Assembly: GCA_036844945.1 (NCBI GenBank)
Contig: DAIUEV010000010.1
Span: 1 to 64,000, forward strand
Length of the DNA stretch: 64,000 nt
Source: Palsa-461 sp036844945
GTDB lineage: Bacteria; Actinomycetota; Acidimicrobiia; Acidimicrobiales; RAAP-2
Direction of reading: 5' to 3'
The position numbers and the translations under genes are program-made. The notes beneath the pieces are model-generated. The model was not told the DNA's origin. It saw only the letters and a program-made list of their open reading frames with translations, and did no database searches. Below, piece by piece: positions 59,435-64,000 of this stretch (its first letter is position 1; every line of letters begins with the position of its first letter).

Positions 59435-59533
59435 CCTGAGCGGGGTGCCCGTCTCGGCGCACCGCCCGGGGCCCCCCGCCCGACCCTCTCCCGCCCCGCG
59501 GCGCGGCGACATCGTCACACCCTCGGGTCCGCC

Positions 59534-60463
59534 GTGCCGCCAGCGATGCTCGGCGCAGTGACCGCGACGGTCGGCGCGGCGTCCGGACCGCTCCTCTACG
59601 CGTTCACCCTCGGGCTGGTGGCGGCCGTCAACCCGTGCGGTTTCCCGCTCCTCCCGGCCTACCTCGCCTTCTTCGTGGGCGAGCCCACCACCGAGCGCAC
59701 GCAACGAACGCTCCGGGGTCTCGGGGCGGGGGCGAGCGCGACCGTGGGGTTCGTGGCGGTGTTCGCGCTGCTCGGGATCCTGGTCCACGCTGGGATCGAC
59801 GTCGCCCTCGGGTGGGTGCCGTGGGTGATGATCCCGGTCGGGCTGGCCATGGTGGCGATCGGCGTGGCCGCCTGGCTCGGGCGGCCCCTGCCGTGGGCGA
59901 TCCGGTCGAGGCGGCTGGGATCGGGCCGCGGCGCCCTCGCGATGGTCGGCTTCGGCGTGACCTACGCGGTGGCCTCGCTGACCTGCGCGCTGCCGCTGTT
60001 CCTCGCCGCGGTGGCCGGCTCCTTCGGTCGGCTCGGGGACCTCCAGGGCGTCGGCACCTTCGTCTCCTACGCGCTCGGGATGGGCCTGCTGCTCACGGTG
60101 GCCGGGGTGACCGTGGCCGTGGCCGGGGTGGATCCGCTCCGCCGGCTCGGTGCCTTCATCCGCTGGGTGCCGCGGGTGGCCGGTGCAGTCCTCGTCCTCG
60201 TCGGCGCCTACCTGACCTTCTACTGGTCGTCCTACCTGGCCGACCCGACCGCGTCCCCGCCCCCCATCGGGCTCGTCGAGCACGTGCAGACCTCGCTGAG
60301 CGACTGGCTGAGCGGCTCACCGCGCCTCATCGGGGGGATCCTGGCGATGGCACTGGTCGTGACGCTCGCGCTCGTGGTCGCGGCGCTGGCCGGAAGGCGC
60401 CCGAAGGTTGCGGTCGATCGGGACACGCCCCCGACGCGGGAGTCGGTGAAGGTCGGTGGCTGA
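59534..60463 (+). CDS. CcdA/DsbD-like transmembrane thiol transporter
   Basis: Carries reducing equivalents from cytosolic thioredoxin across the membrane. The 309 residues have six or seven spans, with the conserved Cys motifs VNPCGFPLLPAYLAFFVG (first) and SLTCALPLFLAAVAG (second). Two additional hydrophobic spans lie at the C-terminus. Starts at GTG 59534, ATG 59546 or GTG 59558 are possible. It overlaps the Sco-TlpA fusion gene by eight bases, so it likely reduces that protein's cysteines. Confidence 0.9.
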   Translation: MPPAMLGAVTATVGAASGPLLYAFTLGLVAAVNPCGFPLLPAYLAFFVGEPTTERTQRTLRGLGAGASATVGFVAVFALLGILVHAGIDVALGWVPWVMIPVGLAMVAIGVAAWLGRPLPWAIRSRRLGSGRGALAMVGFGVTYAVASLTCALPLFLAAVAGSFGRLGDLQGVGTFVSYALGMGLLLTVAGVTVAVAGVDPLRRLGAFIRWVPRVAGAVLVLVGAYLTFYWSSYLADPTASPPPIGLVEHVQTSLSDWLSGSPRLIGGILAMALVVTLALVVAALAGRRPKVAVDRDTPPTRESVKVGG

Positions 60464-61679
60464 CACCCTCGAGGACGACCGGATCGCCCCGCCCCCACCG
60501 GCCGCCGGGCCGGCCCGCCGCCGCCCGCTCGTGTTCGCGGCGCTCGGCACCGCACTGGCCGCGGTGCTGGCCGTCGTCCTGTTCCTCGGCGTGGGGACGG
60601 GCTCGGGCCCGCCAGAGGTGGCGCCCGGCATCACGGCGACGGCCTCGTATCTGTTGGAGCTCGACGTCCTCCCCCCCGGCGGGTCGGCCCCGGCACCCGG
60701 CTTCACCCTCACCGACCAGCACGGCCGCACGGTGTCGCTGTCGCAGTTCCGGGGGAAGTCGGTGGTGCTCAGCTTCAACGACGACGAGTGCACGGACATC
60801 TGCACCCTGCTCGCCGAGGATGTCGCGGCCGCCGACCGCGACCTCGGCCCGGCCGCCAGGGACGTGGTGTTCCTCTCGGTGAACGCCAACCCCTACTACC
60901 CGGGGATCTCGGCCGTGCGGTCGTGGAGCGACCAACACGGGTTGGGACATGTCGCCAACTGGGTCTTCGTGACCGGGTCGCCCGCGGCTCTCCGCTCTGT
61001 CTGGGGGAAGTACGGGGTCGAGGTCGAGCTCGACCCGGCCACCCGCACCGTCGTGCACTCGACCGAGCTCTACTTCATCGGACCGAGCGGCCGGCAACTC
61101 GCGATCGGGTCGTTCGGATCGACGTCGGCCGACACCGCGATCTTCTCCCACGTCCTGGCCCAGATGGCCGACGACGACCTGCCGGGGTCCGAGCGGGTCA
61201 CCGTGGGGGGGCCGAGCCCGCTCGCCCCCGACCAGGGACCCTCGGCCATCGGCGCCCGGGTGCCCGGGTTCGCGCTGCCGCTCGTCACCGACCCGCACGC
61301 CAGGCTGAGCCTGAGCCACCTGAGGGGGCGCTACACCGTCGTCAACTTCTGGTCGAGCACCTGCACCGCGTGCGTCCGCGAGATGCCGGCTCTCGAGCAG
61401 TCCTACCGCGACCTCGGCGCGCGGGTGAACTTCGTCGGGGTCGACGTCTCCGACAACCGCGCCGCGGCGGCCGCCTTCGCTCGCCGGATCGGTGTCACCT
61501 ACCCGCTCGTCTCGGACCCGACCGGCGCGGTCGCCGCCACCTACGAGATCCCGGCGCTGCCCTTCACCGCCGTGCTCTCCCCCGCGGGTCTGCTCAAGAC
61601 CCTCCACCCCGGCGCCATGACGACCGACCAGCTGGAGTACGTGGTGGAGAACCTCGATCCGTCCCTGTTGAAGCACTGA
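60456..61679 (+). CDS. Fusion of Sco1-type copper chaperone and TlpA-type thioredoxin
   Basis: A 407-residue membrane-anchored extracellular protein. An N-terminal anchor (about 24-46) is followed by a Sco/SenC domain with copper ligands C112 and C116 in DECTDICTLL and H201 in VVHSTELYFIG. A second thioredoxin/TlpA domain has the CxxC pair C303/C306 in WSSTCTACVREMP. Both domains look complete. Sco delivers copper to the CuA site of cytochrome oxidase and TlpA reduces Sco or oxidase cysteines, so one polypeptide joins donor and reductant. CcdA is just upstream and CtaG just downstream. Confidence 0.92.
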   Translation: MADTLEDDRIAPPPPAAGPARRRPLVFAALGTALAAVLAVVLFLGVGTGSGPPEVAPGITATASYLLELDVLPPGGSAPAPGFTLTDQHGRTVSLSQFRGKSVVLSFNDDECTDICTLLAEDVAAADRDLGPAARDVVFLSVNANPYYPGISAVRSWSDQHGLGHVANWVFVTGSPAALRSVWGKYGVEVELDPATRTVVHSTELYFIGPSGRQLAIGSFGSTSADTAIFSHVLAQMADDDLPGSERVTVGGPSPLAPDQGPSAIGARVPGFALPLVTDPHARLSLSHLRGRYTVVNFWSSTCTACVREMPALEQSYRDLGARVNFVGVDVSDNRAAAAAFARRIGVTYPLVSDPTGAVAATYEIPALPFTAVLSPAGLLKTLHPGAMTTDQLEYVVENLDPSLLKH

Positions 61680-61680
61680 G

Positions 61681-62553
61681 ATGTTCGCCGACATCTCCCC
61701 GGGCATCTCGGTGCACCAGCTCGTCACCGGGTGGCAGACCGACCCGCTCTCGTTCGTCTCGCTGGCCATCGAGGTGACGCTCGCGCTCGCCTACCTCCTC
61801 GGGGTCCGCCGCCTGGCCCGGCGCGACCGGACGTGGTCGAGCTGGCGCACCGCCGCGTTCCTCGGGGGCACCCTGACCGTGGTGATCGCGGTGCAGTCGG
61901 GTCTCGCCTCCTACGACGACTCGAACTTCAGCGCGCACACGATCCAGCACCTGATGCTCATGAACCTCGCGCCGATCCTCTACGGGCTGAGCGCCCCGAT
62001 GACGCTCGCGCTCCAGGCCTCGAGCCGGCCCAACCAGGAGCGGCTGCTCCGGTTCCTCCACCACCCGGTGGTCAGCTTCTTCACGAACCCCCTGGTGGCG
62101 GCGGCCATGGTCTACGTGACCATGATCGGCTACTTCCTCACGCCCTTCTACAACTTCTCGCTCGAGCACCCGCTCGTCCACGACCTCACTCACCTCCACT
62201 TCCTCATCTCGGGCGCGATCTTCTGGTGGGTGATCATCGGCAAGGACCCGTCGCGCTGGCGGTTGTCGTTCCCGGGCAAGCTCGGACTGCTCGCGACCGG
62301 CATCCCGGTCACGGCGGTCCTCGGGCTCGCCCTCACCGGCGACCGGACCTCGATCGCGCCGCACTTCCACACCGTGGCCGACACGCATGCCGGCGGCTCG
62401 ATCCTGTGGATCTTCGGCGAGCTCACCATGCTCATCGCGATGGGCCTCTTGCTCTACCAATGGATGCGCTTCGACGAGCGCGAGGCGGAGCGCGCCGACC
62501 GGCGGGCCGACCTCGAGGCGGCGCGGACGGCGGGCGAGGCCGCCGCCGACTAG
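61681..62553 (+). CDS. CtaG-type (caa3) cytochrome oxidase assembly protein
   Basis: A 290-residue membrane protein of the caa3_CtaG family, needed for copper delivery to CuB. Seven spans are visible. The family His-rich loops are present: SNFSAHTIQHLMLMNLAPILYGLSAPMTLAL, HPLVHDLTHLHFLISGAIFWWVIIGKDP, and IAPHFHTVADTHAGGSILWIFGE. The C-terminal tail is charged. It begins one base after the Sco-TlpA stop and completes the three-gene oxidase-assembly operon. The oxidase genes themselves are not in the window. Confidence 0.93.
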   Translation: MFADISPGISVHQLVTGWQTDPLSFVSLAIEVTLALAYLLGVRRLARRDRTWSSWRTAAFLGGTLTVVIAVQSGLASYDDSNFSAHTIQHLMLMNLAPILYGLSAPMTLALQASSRPNQERLLRFLHHPVVSFFTNPLVAAAMVYVTMIGYFLTPFYNFSLEHPLVHDLTHLHFLISGAIFWWVIIGKDPSRWRLSFPGKLGLLATGIPVTAVLGLALTGDRTSIAPHFHTVADTHAGGSILWIFGELTMLIAMGLLLYQWMRFDEREAERADRRADLEAARTAGEAAAD

Positions 62554-62563
62554 CGTGCCGGGC

Positions 62564-62923
62564 TCAACCGCAGACCGGGCGCAGCTCTCGCTCGCCCGCC
62601 ACCTGGCGGCACGAGTCGCACAGGAGCACTCCGGACTGCATGCGGGTCGGGCCGGGTTCGCCGCAGGACGCGCAGCGGTGCCCGAAGTAGATCAACTTGT
62701 CGGCCGGCGGGGTCGGTGCGACGAGGGACTCGAGGCGGTGCTGCACCGCGGGGATGAGGTGCCAGCCCGTGCTCGGGTGGTCGCCGCCGTCGGCGGCGTC
62801 CGGCTCCACCAGTCCGAAGGTGACCAGCGCCCGGAGCATCGGGTCGAAGCGCGCCAGTGTGACGTCGTCGACCGGTTCGGCGCTCACCGCGTCGACCCCG
62901 TTCTGGGATCGGAACACCCGCAC
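62564..62923 (-). CDS. Small winged-helix/zinc-ribbon-like protein (start uncertain)
   Basis: A product of about 119 residues if started at the GTG at 62923. The first half has LARFDPMLRALVTFGLVEPD and STGWHLIPAVQHRLESL, resembling a winged-helix fold. The second half has CASCGEPGPTRMQSGVLLCDSC, a four-Cys zinc ribbon. I recognise no family. The frame stays open to 63211, but the upstream part lacks any conserved look, so the true start is unclear. It is convergent with ctaG. Confidence 0.6.
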   Translation of the reverse strand: MRVFRSQNGVDAVSAEPVDDVTLARFDPMLRALVTFGLVEPDAADGGDHPSTGWHLIPAVQHRLESLVAPTPPADKLIYFGHRCASCGEPGPTRMQSGVLLCDSCRQVAGERELRPVCG

Positions 62924-63251
62924 ATTCCCGACTCCACTCCGCGCCGATGGCTGCGTGCCCCCTTCTACCACCGGGTCGTGCGGTTCCCACTCGCGGCTCG
63001 CGCGCACGAAGGAGCGATGCCCGCTCGCCCACCGGCCGAAACAACCCGCGACGCCCTCGGCGCCGGACGACGGGAGCCGACCACGCCCGTGGCGGCGTTC
63101 GCCCACGCCGACGACCGCCGCCGCCCGCATGCCGGACTCCCTGGGCGAGACGACGGTCTCCGAGAAAGCGGTGCTCAGGGCGGCACGGCCGTCGCTGCAC
63201 CCGAGGCGCACGGCCGGCTTGGGCGGTCAACCCCCTGGGTACGCTCCACTC
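62924..63251. other. Region without a convincing gene
   Basis: About 328 bp between the zinc-ribbon gene and the TIGR03086 gene. Both strands stay open in several frames because of the high GC content, but none shows a motif, a strong ribosome site or a natural continuation of its neighbours. It could hold the upstream part of the minus-strand gene and divergent promoters. I see no repeat or RNA gene. Confidence 0.5.
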
Positions 63252-63803
63252 ATGTCCGAAGCCTCCGACCGCTACCGCACCGTCGCCCAGGGGTTCGACG
63301 CCCGGCTGGCCGGCACCGGCCCCGACCAGTGGTCCAACCCCACCCCGTGCAGCGAGTGGGACGTACGGGACCTGGTCGCGCACGTGGTGGGGACCCACCG
63401 CCACGTCGTGGCGACGCTCGGCGGCCAGGCCGAGGAGGTCGACAAGGACGGCGACCTCGGGGCCGCCTTCGCCGAGGCCAGCGGCGCGGTCGAGACGGCG
63501 CTCGCCGACCCGACGACCTGTGCCCGCACGATCAGCGGGATGTTCGGCGAGCAACCCTTCGAGTCCCTGGTCAGCCGGCTGCTGTGCAGCGACACGCTGA
63601 TCCACACCTGGGACCTCGCCCGGGCGACCGGCCAGGACGACCAGCTCGACGCCGATGCGGTCGGCAAGACCCTCGAGTTCCTCACCCCGATCGACGAGGC
63701 GATCCGCCGGCCCGGCGGCTTCTCGCCGAAGATCGAGCCGGCCGAGGGGCGCGACGCCCAGACCCGCCTGCTCAACTTCGCCGGCCGGGCGGTGTCCGGG
63801 TAG
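63252..63803 (+). CDS. TIGR03086-family DinB-like metal-binding protein
   Basis: A 183-residue DinB-fold protein. The start is RYRTVAQGFDARLAGTGPDQWSNPTPCSEWDVRDLVAHVVGTHRHVVATLGG, with the metal His in HVVG, followed by LVSRLLCSDTLIHTWDLARATGQDDQLD (further His). It is the actinobacterial TIGR03086 type, related to the mycothiol-dependent MDMPI family. The enzyme activity is unknown. It is convergent with the GNAT gene with no gap. Confidence 0.88.
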   Translation: MSEASDRYRTVAQGFDARLAGTGPDQWSNPTPCSEWDVRDLVAHVVGTHRHVVATLGGQAEEVDKDGDLGAAFAEASGAVETALADPTTCARTISGMFGEQPFESLVSRLLCSDTLIHTWDLARATGQDDQLDADAVGKTLEFLTPIDEAIRRPGGFSPKIEPAEGRDAQTRLLNFAGRAVSG

Positions 63804-64000
63804 TCAGCCAAAGCCGCCGGAGGGGATGTAGGGCGACGGCGGGGCGGACATCCCGCGGACCATGACCGCCCCGTAGGGGTGGAACGCAAGCCCCGCCTCG
63901 ACCAGGGTCTCGATGGCCCACTGCTGGCTGGAGGTCAACCACCCGACCTCGAAGGGCGCGCCCGGTCGGGCCTCGGCCAGCGCAGTACGCAGCAGGGCCC
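63804..64000 (-). CDS. GNAT-family acetyltransferase (3' end only, cut by window edge)
   Basis: The last 65 codons of a minus-strand gene are seen, ending FHPYGAVMVRGM, a few residues, and PYIPSGGFG. An earlier segment reads FEVGWLTSSQQWAIETLVEAGL. The WLTxxQQWA segment and the PYIPSGxxx end are typical of an actinobacterial N-acetyltransferase family. The start and the acetyl-CoA-binding part lie right of the window. Confidence 0.7.
   Translation of the reverse strand, partial: ALLRTALAEARPGAPFEVGWLTSSQQWAIETLVEAGLAFHPYGAVMVRGMSAPPSPYIPSGGFG

Overview
The window is about 70% GC and densely coded, with many GTG starts and four-base ATGA/GTGA overlaps between neighbouring genes. It looks like the chromosome of a high-GC actinobacterium. 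A mycothiol-type DinB/MDMPI protein, an F420-type PPOX protein, a class II DAHP synthase, an MtrA/MtrB-GerMN locus and the order tig-clpP-clpX-folC-ndk-mreBCD-pbp2-rng-rplU-rpmA-obg-proB-proA-nadD-rsfS all point there. An archaeal/eukaryotic-type ProRS, one clpP at the clp locus and unusually long low-complexity tails suggest a deep-branching lineage such as Acidimicrobiia. That placement is inference. I saw no insertion sequence, prophage, CRISPR array or plasmid gene.

Layout. 1-12.8 kb, all minus strand: rpsB-tsf-pyrH-frr-cdsA-dxr-rseP-ispG-(exported protein)-proS, then rimP-nusA from what may be their own promoter; nusA runs off the left edge. 12.9-16.8 kb: xerC (minus), divergent from mtrA-mtrB-GerMN lipoprotein (plus). 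16.8-18.2 kb: nadD, a small membrane protein and rsfS. 18.3-19.6 kb: aroG (plus). 19.6-30.8 kb, mainly minus: rng, rplU-rpmA-dtxR-obg-proB, a divergent insert of an alpha/beta hydrolase and a small monooxygenase-like protein, then proA-moxR-vwa. 30.8-38.2 kb, minus: mreB-mreC-mreD-pbp2, then two radical-SAM-associated genes. 38.5-45.7 kb: a MetE-like gene (plus), then tig-clpP-clpX-folC-ndk (minus).

45.8-64 kb is the accessory half, in short operons of changing direction. It holds a tiny zinc protein, tRNA-Pro, DedA, a serine hydrolase, UppP, dienelactone hydrolase with a small partner, RidA/crotonase/acyl-CoA dehydrogenase, cupin, HAD hydrolase, PPOX protein, nitroreductase, LacI and HxlR regulators, a thioesterase, a phosphoribosyltransferase and an Ada-AlkA repair fusion. 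A CcdA/Sco-TlpA fusion/CtaG operon for copper-oxidase assembly follows, then a winged-helix/zinc-ribbon orphan, a TIGR03086 protein and the 3' end of a GNAT gene.

The core links translation (rpsB, tsf, frr, proS, rplU, rpmA, obg, rsfS, nusA), isoprenoid and lipid supply (dxr, ispG, cdsA, uppP), cell-wall elongation (mreBCD, PBP2) and proteostasis (tig, clpXP, rseP). No complete novel system is evident. The best candidates for undescribed biology are the ~300-residue acidic, tryptophan-dotted extension of CdsA, the MoxR/VWA pair coupled to proA, the DtxR-like regulator with an altered metal site inside the rpmA-obg operon, the P-loop protein with a CxCxxxxxC-type tail, and the Sco-TlpA fusion.
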